Positions 9,726 through 18,838 of a stretch of 64,000 nucleotides of DNA are shown here, piece after piece. The translations under genes and the position numbers were made by a program. Below the pieces are notes generated by a model. That model saw only the letters and a list, made by a program, of their open reading frames with translations, was not told the origin of the DNA and searched no databases. This stretch comes from Clostridiales bacterium (GTDB taxonomy: Bacteria > Bacillota > Clostridia > Christensenellales > UBA1242): assembly GCA_015069325.1 (NCBI GenBank), contig SVIV01000002.1:62001-126000 (forward strand), read 5' to 3'. Within the stretch, counting starts at the first letter, position 1; each line of letters opens with the position of its first letter.

Positions 9726-10280
9726 ATGAAAAACAGCGAAATGCCGATACTATACAACAACCAAAAAAGCTCTTTCTATATAGACATTGACGGAACAGAA
9801 AGCCAACATTTTTGGTATGCTTGCGGATATTATAAAGGCTTTGCTGATGTATGCCCTACTTTTAAAACAACAAAATGTCGTGATTTGCTTGGCAGGCTGA
9901 CCGATAACGAAACAAGAAGCGGAAAAATATTTTATAAATTTTTCATTGAAGAAATTTCGCTTAAAGATATTGATTTAATATGCTTTGCAGATGAAATATT
10001 TTGTGAAGGTGTAAAAAAAGAACTTATTCGTAGGCAACAAGCAAGAGCAAAGGAATTGTTTCAGAAAGGCCAAAAGGTCAGCAAATCAAAAGTAAAACGG
10101 GAAATAGAGCACGATTTTAGTTATATTGAACACAAACACAAAAAAGCAAGCACCCTATTGACAAGAAAAATTAAAACAAGAAAAACTATCAATAATGAAA
10201 AAAAAGAAACAAAGAAACAACCAGACTACTCACAACAATACAACGAAACAAAAGATTATTTAGACAGTTTAATTAAATAA
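9726..10280 (+). CDS. Tandem paralog 5 (uncharacterized)
   Basis: SD aaggag; YKGFADVCPTFKTTKCRDLLGRLTDNETRSGKIFYKF, CFADEIFCEGVKKELIRR, tail NETKDYLDSL. Confidence 0.88.
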   Translation: MKNSEMPILYNNQKSSFYIDIDGTESQHFWYACGYYKGFADVCPTFKTTKCRDLLGRLTDNETRSGKIFYKFFIEEISLKDIDLICFADEIFCEGVKKELIRRQQARAKELFQKGQKVSKSKVKREIEHDFSYIEHKHKKASTLLTRKIKTRKTINNEKKETKKQPDYSQQYNETKDYLDSLIK

Positions 10281-10313
10281 TAAAAAAAGATGCTGATTTA
10301 AGCATCTTTTTTA
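10280..10313. terminator. Bidirectional terminator between paralog operon and ileS
   Basis: aaaaaaagatgctgatttaagcatctttttta. Confidence 0.8.
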
Positions 10314-13300
10314 TTATACTTTTTGCATATAAACATTAACAGTCATATTGTTAAATGTCAACGAAGTGTTAAATTCCCCTGCACTTCCTTGTTTAAAGCT
10401 ATCTGCAAGAAGAGTTTTAACAAATTCTCCTTGTCTTTCCATTAAAATTTGCACTGCTTTTTCATCGCCACCGATTTCAAGCGAAATATGATTTACGACT
10501 TCAAGTCCGCTATCTTTTCTTAAGTTTTGCACTTTGCTTACAAATTCATTTACAAGGCCTTTTTCTAAAAGTTCTTCAGTCAAATTTGTATCAAGCACAA
10601 CAGTTAAAGTCCCGTTTGTTTCAGAAGAATATCCTTCCTTATTTTTAAGTGCAATAAGCAAATCTTCTTCCCCTATTTCAACGTTAACTCCCGCCACTTC
10701 AAAAGCAAGTTTTTCGCCTTTTCTAACAGTATTTACAGCTTCAACAGGATTAACTTTTACCAAATACTCTCTGATTCCGCCAAGTTGTTTACCATACTTT
10801 GGCCCAAGAGTTTTAAGTTGTGGTTTTAATTCATATGAAACATACTCATCTGCATCTTTTAATATTTCAACTTGTTCAACATTAAGTTCATCTTCAATTA
10901 ATGCTTTAAGTTCATCGTCAAGTTTCAGTTCATTTGCACAGCAAATCATAACCTTTGAAAGAGGTTGACGATTTTTTACATTGCTTGCACTTCTGCAAGA
11001 ACGCCCTAAGTTTACAATTTCAAGCACTTCATTCATACCTTCATTAAGGGCCTTATCAATCATACTTTCATCAGCCTTTGGATATGATGCAAAGTGAACA
11101 CTTTCAGGCGCATTTGCATCAAGATTGCGAACAAGATTTTGATAGATTTCTTCTGAAATAAATGGAAGGAATGGTGCCAACAATCTTGAAAGACTTGTAA
11201 GAACTTCATACAAAGTTTTATAAGCTGCAATTTTGTCATCACTTTCTTCGCTGCCCCAGAATCTTTCTCTTGAACGACGAATATACCAGTTTGAAAGTTT
11301 ATCCACAAAGTTTGTGATTTCTCTTGATGCTGAAAGCATATCAAGTTTATCCAAACTCTCCGTAACAAATTTTACAAGAGCATTGTATTCTGAAAGAAGC
11401 CATCTATCAAGGAAAGAAAGTTTGCATTTTTTCAAATCATATTTTGTTGGATCGATTTTGTCAATTTCTGCATAAAGCACATAGAATGCATATACGTTCC
11501 AAAGTGTGCCCATAAATTTACGTTGAAGCTCAACCAAATTATCTTCGTTGAATGCAATTCCTTGCCCTGCAACGCAGTTATTATAGAAATACCATCTCAA
11601 TCCGTCAGCACCTTCTTTGTCTAAAACTGACCAAGGATCAATTCCATTTCCAAGAGATTTAGACATTTTAAGACCGTTTTTATCTAATACCAATCCTAAA
11701 AGATTGCAAGATTTATATGGGCTCTTTCCAAATATTGCAGTATTAACCGCCTGAAGAGTATAGAACCAACCTCTTGTTTGATCAATCGCTTCACTAATAT
11801 AATCTGCAGGGAAGGATTTTTCAAATTTTTCCTTATTTTCAAAAGGATAATGATATTGTGCAAAAGGCATAGCACCGCTATCAAACCAGCAGTCCATAAC
11901 TTCAGGAGTTCTTCTCATTGTCTTTCCGCATTTTGGACAAGGGAAAGTAAGCGGATCGAGATGTGGCTTATGCAAATCTTTTGGTCTTGTGCCAGTAAGT
12001 TTTTCAATTTCGTCCCAACTTCCCATAACGTGAATATGTCCACATTCACAAGTCCAGAAAGGAAGTGGTGTTCCCCAATATCTATTTCTTGAAATTCCCC
12101 AATCAATATTATTTGCAAGGAAATTTCCCATTCTACCTGCTTTAATATGATCTGGACACCAATAAACACCATTATTGTTTTCAACCATTTGCTCTTTTAT
12201 TGCAGTTGTTTTAATAAACCAAGCTTCTTTTGCATAGTAAAGCAGTGGGCTCTTACAACGCCAACAATGTGGATAAGAGTGCTCGAAAGGTAAAACTTTA
12301 AACATTTTGCCTTCATTTTCAAGCTTTTCAATTACATATTTATCTGCTTTTTTAACAAACATACCAGCAAAGTCTGTTTTATCACTCATATTGCCAGCTT
12401 CATCAACAAGTTGAACAAAATCTATATCATATTTTCTGCAAACCTTGTTATCATCTTCACCAAACGCAGGCGCGATATGAACAATGCCTGTTCCGTCTTC
12501 TGTTGTTACATAATCATCAACAACAACGAAGTATCCCTTTTTAACTTCATCTTTAACATAATCAAAAAGTGGTGCGTATTTATGATATTCATATTCTTTG
12601 CCTTGTTTTCTTGAAATAATTTCATAAGAGCCTTCTTCAAAAAGCGTTGTAACAAGCTTTTCAAGCATAATATAGTTTACACCATTTGAAACAAGTTTAA
12701 CATATGTTTCTTGTGGATTCATACAAAGTGCCACATTTGATGGAAGTGTCCAAGGTGTAGTTGTCCAAACAATAAAATATGTATTTTCTTCTTCCAAACT
12801 TTTAAACTTAACAAACACAGAATTTTCTTTTAAAATTTTGTAGTTGTCTCCATTTTCAACTTCCATTTTTGAAAGAGTAGTTCCGCATCTTGGGCAGTAA
12901 GGGCTAATTTTATGTCCTTTATAGATAAGTCCTTTTTTATCCATTTCTTTTAAAGACCAGAAAATTGACTCAATATAGTTGTTATCATATGTAATGTATG
13001 GATTATCCATATCAACCCAATAACCAATACGTTTAGTAAACTTTTCCCACATTCCTTTGTATTCCCAAACAGAATTGCGACAAAGTTCAATAAACTTATC
13101 TACACCATATTTTTCGATATCTTGCTTACCATTAAGGCCAAGTTTCTTTTCAATTTCAACTTCTACAGGAAGGCCGTGAGTATCCCAACCCGCTTTACGA
13201 TAAATATAATGCCCTTGCATAGACTTGTATCTTGGAATTATATCTTTCATAACACGAGTTAAAAGGTGGCCAATGTGTGGCTTTCCGTTTGCCGTTGGCG

Positions 13301-13442
13301 GACCATCATACAAAGTATATGTTTTATCGCTTCCTTCGTTTAATTTTAATCCTTTGTTTACGATATCATTCTTTTCCCAGAATTCAAGGATTTTATCTTC
13401 ATTTTTCAAGAAGTCTAATTTCGTATCAACTTTATTATACAT
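10314..13442 (-). CDS. ileS: Isoleucyl-tRNA synthetase
   Basis: DGPPTANGKPHIGH (HIGH), KMSKSLGN (KMSKS), full length 1042 aa. Confidence 0.97.
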   Translation of the reverse strand: MYNKVDTKLDFLKNEDKILEFWEKNDIVNKGLKLNEGSDKTYTLYDGPPTANGKPHIGHLLTRVMKDIIPRYKSMQGHYIYRKAGWDTHGLPVEVEIEKKLGLNGKQDIEKYGVDKFIELCRNSVWEYKGMWEKFTKRIGYWVDMDNPYITYDNNYIESIFWSLKEMDKKGLIYKGHKISPYCPRCGTTLSKMEVENGDNYKILKENSVFVKFKSLEEENTYFIVWTTTPWTLPSNVALCMNPQETYVKLVSNGVNYIMLEKLVTTLFEEGSYEIISRKQGKEYEYHKYAPLFDYVKDEVKKGYFVVVDDYVTTEDGTGIVHIAPAFGEDDNKVCRKYDIDFVQLVDEAGNMSDKTDFAGMFVKKADKYVIEKLENEGKMFKVLPFEHSYPHCWRCKSPLLYYAKEAWFIKTTAIKEQMVENNNGVYWCPDHIKAGRMGNFLANNIDWGISRNRYWGTPLPFWTCECGHIHVMGSWDEIEKLTGTRPKDLHKPHLDPLTFPCPKCGKTMRRTPEVMDCWFDSGAMPFAQYHYPFENKEKFEKSFPADYISEAIDQTRGWFYTLQAVNTAIFGKSPYKSCNLLGLVLDKNGLKMSKSLGNGIDPWSVLDKEGADGLRWYFYNNCVAGQGIAFNEDNLVELQRKFMGTLWNVYAFYVLYAEIDKIDPTKYDLKKCKLSFLDRWLLSEYNALVKFVTESLDKLDMLSASREITNFVDKLSNWYIRRSRERFWGSEESDDKIAAYKTLYEVLTSLSRLLAPFLPFISEEIYQNLVRNLDANAPESVHFASYPKADESMIDKALNEGMNEVLEIVNLGRSCRSASNVKNRQPLSKVMICCANELKLDDELKALIEDELNVEQVEILKDADEYVSYELKPQLKTLGPKYGKQLGGIREYLVKVNPVEAVNTVRKGEKLAFEVAGVNVEIGEEDLLIALKNKEGYSSETNGTLTVVLDTNLTEELLEKGLVNEFVSKVQNLRKDSGLEVVNHISLEIGGDEKAVQILMERQGEFVKTLLADSFKQGSAGEFNTSLTFNNMTVNVYMQKV

Positions 13443-13472
13443 TTCCTCTCTCCTTTTTTATGCAAAGAAAAC

Positions 13473-13705
13473 AAAAAAGCCATATTAAGATACAAGAACC
13501 TAATACGGCTTTATAAACCACTTGTAGTCTTTCTTCAGCAGTCAAACAACCGCCCCTTCTGTTACGGGAAGTCCCGGCAAAGATTACTATTTTTCATCTT
13601 TGCAACTCCGAAAGTGATAATCTTTTAACTTCGCTGTTATCTCACACCACCCGATAACTCTCTGAAAGTCCCATCAAAAGACCTTGTCTTTCATCTTCGC
13701 ATTTT
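13473..13705 (-). promoter_or_regulatory. T-box riboswitch leader of ileS with terminator
   Basis: Minus strand: AGAGAGTTATCGGGTGGTGTGAGATAACAG Stem I-like element, candidate ATC specifier in GATTATCACTTTCGGAG, TGGTTTAT antiterminator-like bulge, terminator AGCCGTATTAGG...TTAATATGGCTTTTTT. Confidence 0.78.
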
Positions 13706-13762
13706 TAAAACTAATTATATTTTAAAGTATTTTTTTTATTTTGTCAAGTATTTTCTAAATTA

Positions 13763-14500
13763 TTAAAATTGCTCTATGATTTTCTGAGCATCAACAACAT
13801 CTGCACCTGTCATAATCCCTAGTGGTTTTTCATTAACTTTACCATTTTTTGTGAAAAGGATTGCCAAAAGTTTACGATTATTATTAAATTCAGTAAGAGC
13901 ATCTTCGACTGTGCAAGCTGCTTCCCTAACAGTATAATATTGACTGTTTTTAATAGAAGTAAGCATATCTTCTATTTGAACATTATCCAAAAATGATGCT
14001 TCTTTCCCACCTGCAACTAAAAAGTCCCCAAAACAATCAAGTATTTTTTGCCCATTCGCTATCCCTATAAGGGTATCTCCTTTATAAACAGGAATGTTGC
14101 TGTAATTTGAACTTGCCATAATTTTAATCACTTCTCGCATACTTTTTTCAGCAGTTGTCAACAAAACATCTCTTCTCCCAACACATTCAATGGCTTTTGG
14201 TGGTGTTGTGAGAAGCCTTTCAATATGTTCGATATGCTCAACAACTTCTAAATGTGGCTCTGCAATAACATAATCTTCATTACTGCTATGCACAATTGCA
14301 TTTCTAAGCCTGCCATAATCAACCAAATCATCTTCATACTTTCTCACAATATAGTTGATAGCCGCACTTTTTCTTATCAAATCAGAAAACCCCATCGCCC
14401 TATTTAAGTTGTATCGTGCTTTTAATGCATAATCAATATTATTAAACGCTTCTATAAATCTTGCTGCATTACTTTTTTCTTCAATCGTTTTCTTTGCCAA
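13763..14500 (-). CDS. CBS-domain protein
   Basis: C-terminal CBS-like pair (SNYSNIPVYKGDTLIGIANGQKIL; NRKLLAILFTKNGKVNEKPLGIMTGADVV); likely TTG start. Confidence 0.75.
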   Translation of the reverse strand: MAKKTIEEKSNAARFIEAFNNIDYALKARYNLNRAMGFSDLIRKSAAINYIVRKYEDDLVDYGRLRNAIVHSSNEDYVIAEPHLEVVEHIEHIERLLTTPPKAIECVGRRDVLLTTAEKSMREVIKIMASSNYSNIPVYKGDTLIGIANGQKILDCFGDFLVAGGKEASFLDNVQIEDMLTSIKNSQYYTVREAACTVEDALTEFNNNRKLLAILFTKNGKVNEKPLGIMTGADVVDAQKIIEQF

Positions 14501-14623
14501 AACAGCCCCCTTACCACATTAATTTAAGTTAGTATAACATAAAAATACAAATAGTTACAAACTATTGCAAATATTTTATTAAAAATTATTGCAAAAAGTG
14601 CAAAACTGTGTTAAAATAATGAT

Positions 14624-14894
14624 GTCGAGCTAGACGGAGAGTTAGCGGTGCTCTGTTACCCACAATCCGCTACAGTGGGGTTGAATGCTTGATGCGGTTT
14701 GATATTGTCAAATATGTGCAAATATTTTAGGTGTTGAAATCAAGGTCTTATGCAATCAAAATCCTTGAACTATGTCAGGTCCTGACGGAAGCATCATTAA
14801 GGGGACACTTTGATGTGCCATAAGGTGGCTTTGGTGGAGCTTAATTTATTTGAGGCAGTTGGTAATTTCTTATCAAGTCAAGATGCTCGGCTTT
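14624..14894 (+). ncRNA. ffs: Signal recognition particle RNA, large (Bacillus-type)
   Basis: GTCGAGCTAGACGGAGAGTTAGCGGTGCTCTGTTACCCACAATCCGCTACAG...GGGTTGAATGC and domain IV TGTCAGGTCCTGACGGAAGCATCATTAAG; closing stem GTCGAGC/GCTCGGC; ~270 nt. Confidence 0.93.
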
Positions 14895-14901
14895 TGAAAA
14901 T

Positions 14902-14930
14902 TTTAGGATAGCGTTTGCTATCCTTTTTTA
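14902..14930 (+). terminator. Terminator downstream of SRP RNA
   Basis: aggatagcgtttgctatccttttttа-type hairpin followed by T run. Confidence 0.8.
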
Positions 14931-14955
14931 ATAAAAAAACGCAGAAATCTGCGTT

Positions 14956-15168
14956 TTATGAATTTTTTACTTTTTCCTGTTTTTCTTGCATTTTAACTTC
15001 TGCTTTTTTTATAGCATTACTTGCCTGCTTTTCAATCTCTTCAACTTTGCCAATAACCGCTTCTTCGCCCTTATCAACAAGTTTCTTTGCACCTTGGCAA
15101 TATTTATATAGCATTGCACCTGTAATAAGCCCCATACCAAAACCAAGCATCATCATTGTTTCTTTCAT
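14956..15168 (-). CDS. Small single-TM protein with coiled tail (YtxH-like)
   Basis: N-terminal GFGMGLITGAMLYKY hydrophobic segment followed by charged helix; SD ggggg. Confidence 0.6.
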   Translation of the reverse strand: MKETMMMLGFGMGLITGAMLYKYCQGAKKLVDKGEEAVIGKVEEIEKQASNAIKKAEVKMQEKQEKVKNS

Positions 15169-15246
15169 ATTCCCCCCCTATCAATAGTTTGGCTTTAATA
15201 TGTTGTTTTATACATTAATAAACAAAAAAATGCAACAATTGTTGCA

Positions 15247-15630
15247 TTATTTTTTCTTGTTTTCTTTTGCTTTTTTCTCGTAATAATCTTCAACTGCAAG
15301 TTTCACAGCATCTTGAGCAATTTGTAAAGATAAATGTTTTCTTTCAGGAATTTCTTCCATTTCTGCTAAAATATCGTTGGAAGATAAAGCCAATGCATCT
15401 GCAAGAGTTTTTCCTTCAATGAGTTCGCAAGCAATATCACAAGCAACAATTGTGCAAACACTACCGCACGCTTTAAATCTAGCAGTTGTAATTTCCCCGC
15501 TTTCATCAACACTTATATAAATCTTTACAACTTCACCACCCAACTCTATCCTTCCCGTCGCATCTCCACCACGTATTCCACCAGCATAGTTTGGGTTTGA
15601 AAATCTTTCCATAATTCTTTTGCTATACAT
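15247..15630 (-). CDS. IscU/NifU-N-like scaffold, divergent
   Basis: MYSKRIMERFSNPNYAGG, ARFKACGSVCTIVACDIACELIEGKTLADA, AQDAVKLAVEDYYEKK; directly downstream of cysteine desulfurase. Confidence 0.85.
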   Translation of the reverse strand: MYSKRIMERFSNPNYAGGIRGGDATGRIELGGEVVKIYISVDESGEITTARFKACGSVCTIVACDIACELIEGKTLADALALSSNDILAEMEEIPERKHLSLQIAQDAVKLAVEDYYEKKAKENKKK

Positions 15631-15632
15631 AA

Positions 15633-16808
15633 CTATCTCCTCCCCGCTTTAGTAAGTGCTGAAAACGACCTTAGTTTTTCAACAGATTTTACTATTGCTT
15701 CAACAACATAGTCTATATCTGATTTAGAAATATTTTTACCAAATGAGAATCTGATTGCACTATTTAAAAATTCACTTTCAACATTCATCGCTTTTAAAAC
15801 ATAAGATTCTTCAACAACATTTGAAGTGCAAGCTGAACCTGTGCTAACAGCAACACCTTCCATATCTAGAAGCATAAGAAGCGATTCTTTATCTACCATT
15901 TCAAAAGAAATGTTAGCAATCCCATTGATTTTTTGGAATGGGTGGCCATTTATTTGAATATATGGCACTTTTTCTTTTAAATTTTTAAGGAAATATTCCC
16001 TTTCTGCCCTAATCTTTTGTTGATTGATTGACATATCTCGAACTGCAATTTCAGCAGCTTTTCCAAAACCAGCAATTGCAGGAACATTTAAAGTGCCTCC
16101 ACGCTTACCCCTTTCTTGACTTCCGCCAACAACAAGATTTTGAATTTTTATGCCGTTTTTAACATACAAACAACCAACGCCTTTAGGACCATAAATCTTA
16201 TGTCCTGAAATTGTCATAGCATCAATTTCCATATCTTTCACATCAAGCTTGATTGCTCCCATTGCTTGAACTGCATCGGTATGGAAAATGATACCATAGT
16301 CGTGGGCAAGTTTAGCAATAGTTTTGATGTTTTGAATTGTGCCCACTTCGTTGTTTACAGCCATTATTGAAATAACTGTGGTGTCCTTTCTGATTGCGTG
16401 AATAATTTCTGCAATATTTACAAGTCCTGTTTTATCAACAGGCACATATGTCACTTCATATCCTTCATTTTCAAGTTCCTTACAAGCATCCAACACTGCG
16501 TGATGTTCAATTACACTGGTAATTATATGTTTACCCTTATCTTTATTTGCGTATGCAAGGCCTTTAATTGCCCAGTTGTCAGCTTCGGTTCCGCCAGATG
16601 TAAAGTAGATTTCGTTTGCCTTTTCGGCATTTATTGCGTGAGCTATTCTATCTCTTGCCCTATCAACAATCGCAAGTGCATCTCTACCATAACTATGCAC
16701 AGAATTGCTGTTTCCATAAATTGCATTAAAGCAAGGAAGCATTTCTGCCATAACTTCACTTGAAACATAAGTTGTTGCAGCCGAATCAAGATATACTTTT
16801 CTTCCCAT
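15633..16808 (-). CDS. iscS: Cysteine desulfurase (NifS/IscS family)
   Basis: YLDSAATTYV, SGHKIYGPKGVGCLYV, GGSQERGKRGGTLNVPAI, STGSACTS. Confidence 0.93.
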   Translation of the reverse strand: MGRKVYLDSAATTYVSSEVMAEMLPCFNAIYGNSNSVHSYGRDALAIVDRARDRIAHAINAEKANEIYFTSGGTEADNWAIKGLAYANKDKGKHIITSVIEHHAVLDACKELENEGYEVTYVPVDKTGLVNIAEIIHAIRKDTTVISIMAVNNEVGTIQNIKTIAKLAHDYGIIFHTDAVQAMGAIKLDVKDMEIDAMTISGHKIYGPKGVGCLYVKNGIKIQNLVVGGSQERGKRGGTLNVPAIAGFGKAAEIAVRDMSINQQKIRAEREYFLKNLKEKVPYIQINGHPFQKINGIANISFEMVDKESLLMLLDMEGVAVSTGSACTSNVVEESYVLKAMNVESEFLNSAIRFSFGKNISKSDIDYVVEAIVKSVEKLRSFSALTKAGRR

Positions 16809-16953
16809 AATATCTCCTTTTTAGTGTAAATATTTTATCAAAAAAATCAAATAATGTCAATATACAGACAAAATAAAAAAGCCAAATTAAACAAAATTCA
16901 TTATATATACAATAAATTTTGCAAAATTTGACTTATTTTTAATAAATTATAGT

Positions 16954-18318
16954 TTAAATGCGAACAACTGTCACTTCAGCGCCAACATAATCAGCATCTG
17001 ACATATCAAGTGTCCAATTCTCTCCTACGAGAATTTTGAAATTATATTCACCGCTAAAGTAACTATTATCAAACATACCCTGATAATTCGTTACATTTCT
17101 TGTGTCGAAAGTAGATAAATCAAATACAATAAAATCTCCTTCTTCCCAACTATAAGTATAACAACCATTAAACATCCACGACATATTTGTAACATTTGAA
17201 GTGTCTAAAATTGTAAAGTCAGTGAGAGTGTAATTATCACAAAAGATACATGACATATCTGTCCAAGAAGAAGTATCCCAGCAGTATAGGTTGCGCAAGG
17301 CAGACAAGCCATCAAACATAGAGCCTGGATTAGTCACAAAAGATACATCAGCATTAAATAGTGTAGCCTCTATATAATAAACCATAGGCGTGTAACAATT
17401 AAACAAATTATCGCAATTTGCAGGAAGTGCAATTGTTTTATTTGAAAGAATATAAACCATTTCTCCATCATTATACGCCCAAATACTTCCGTCGCCTGCT
17501 TCTGAAAGATCTACGCCTGTTGTAAAGGTAGGATATTTTTGTGCATAATCAAACGTTGCAGAAACATAACCCCACTCATATTCCACCAAGCCTTCATCAA
17601 CAAAATATGAATGGAATTTAGTCCTATCTAAAGTTGAAATGCTTTGAGCTTCATCTTGGTAATAAAGGTCAAAACCAATATCCCCTGCAATTGTTGCACT
17701 TGCATTTTTATTTAATACTTCAACTTCAATTTTAACAATTTTATAGCCTTGTGCTGAAGCATTTTCATATTGTTTGTTTGTAAACAAATCATCACTTAAT
17801 GTTGATGCTGAAGTTGCTTCACTAAATGAAGTTGTATTATAATACTTCATTCTAAACTTCATATTTTGCTTTTGAGTTATTGTTGGAAGTGGCGCTACCA
17901 TTACATAACCTTCGTCCAAAATGTTATGAATTGTGAAATAGAAAACTGCTTTTGGTGTTTGTGGAGATAATTTAAAATTACCGATATACACTTCTGAGCC
18001 ATCTTCATTGCCATCTCCTGCATTGAAAGTCACATAGCCTTTTTCATCTGTTACTGTTTCACCTTCTTCATTTGTTGTAACAGCCACAGCTCCATCTTCC
18101 TTGCCGTCGCTATCACTGTCTTGATTTGGAACATAATACTCTGTCCTGACCTTTGCTGCTACGTTGTCTCCTACTGAGTAACTTACATTAAATCCTGCTT
18201 TATAGTTTTGTGTGCTTGCTGCCCATACACCAATCACAGCACCAACAACCATTAAAAAGCCAAGACATAATGAAAGCACAGTAGTTTTAAATTTTTTGTT
18301 TGAAATTTGCTTTTCCAT
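16954..18318 (-). CDS. Secreted/surface protein with BspA-type (DUF285-like) repeats
   Basis: N-terminal signal anchor; LRNLYCWDTSSWTDMSCIFCDNYTLTDFTILDTSNVTNMSWMFNGC, FDTRNVTNYQGMFDNS. Confidence 0.8.
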   Translation of the reverse strand: MEKQISNKKFKTTVLSLCLGFLMVVGAVIGVWAASTQNYKAGFNVSYSVGDNVAAKVRTEYYVPNQDSDSDGKEDGAVAVTTNEEGETVTDEKGYVTFNAGDGNEDGSEVYIGNFKLSPQTPKAVFYFTIHNILDEGYVMVAPLPTITQKQNMKFRMKYYNTTSFSEATSASTLSDDLFTNKQYENASAQGYKIVKIEVEVLNKNASATIAGDIGFDLYYQDEAQSISTLDRTKFHSYFVDEGLVEYEWGYVSATFDYAQKYPTFTTGVDLSEAGDGSIWAYNDGEMVYILSNKTIALPANCDNLFNCYTPMVYYIEATLFNADVSFVTNPGSMFDGLSALRNLYCWDTSSWTDMSCIFCDNYTLTDFTILDTSNVTNMSWMFNGCYTYSWEEGDFIVFDLSTFDTRNVTNYQGMFDNSYFSGEYNFKILVGENWTLDMSDADYVGAEVTVVRI

Positions 18319-18529
18319 TTCTTCTCCTATTTTAACTATTTTTTATTAAAAAATTATATTATTGAAAAATGCTTGATTCAACACTTTTTTCTCTAATTAT
18401 TTTTCAAAATCAGTTTAGCACCCACCCCATTTTTTTGTCAAGCGATTTAAACCATTATCTTCAAAAAATGGGGAAATGTGTAATTTAAGCAGGATTTAAA
18501 TAAAAAATATACCGCAACTGCGGTATATT

Positions 18530-18838
18530 TTATAAATAAGATTTAATTGTATTTATGCAATCTTCACTATCCCAAATGCCAACGTGTTTTTCTTGCATAT
18601 CTCCATCTTTAAACACAAGAAGCGTCGGAATTGACATAATAGCAAATTTCTTTGCAAGAGACGGACATTCGTCAACATCAACTTTAATAATGTTAATATC
18701 TTGTCCGATTGCTTCATCAATATCTTCTAAAATATTTGCCATAATCCTGCAAGGCCCACACCAAGTTGCATAAAAGTCAACTAAAGCAACTCCTTCTTTG
18801 ATAATTTCATTAAACTCTTTTTCATTTACAATTTTCAT
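18530..18838 (-). CDS. trxA: Thioredoxin
   Basis: DFYATWCGPCRIMANILE. Confidence 0.93.
   Translation of the reverse strand: MKIVNEKEFNEIIKEGVALVDFYATWCGPCRIMANILEDIDEAIGQDINIIKVDVDECPSLAKKFAIMSIPTLLVFKDGDMQEKHVGIWDSEDCINTIKSYL

Noticed and set aside
7579-10280. Prophage or integrative element interpretation of the paralog array
   Set aside because: No integrase, structural or replication genes, no att-like repeats; flanked directly by housekeeping genes.
18412-18443. TTGACA...TAAACT promoter for the BspA-like gene
   Set aside because: Spacer counts to 20 bp, outside the usual 16-18.
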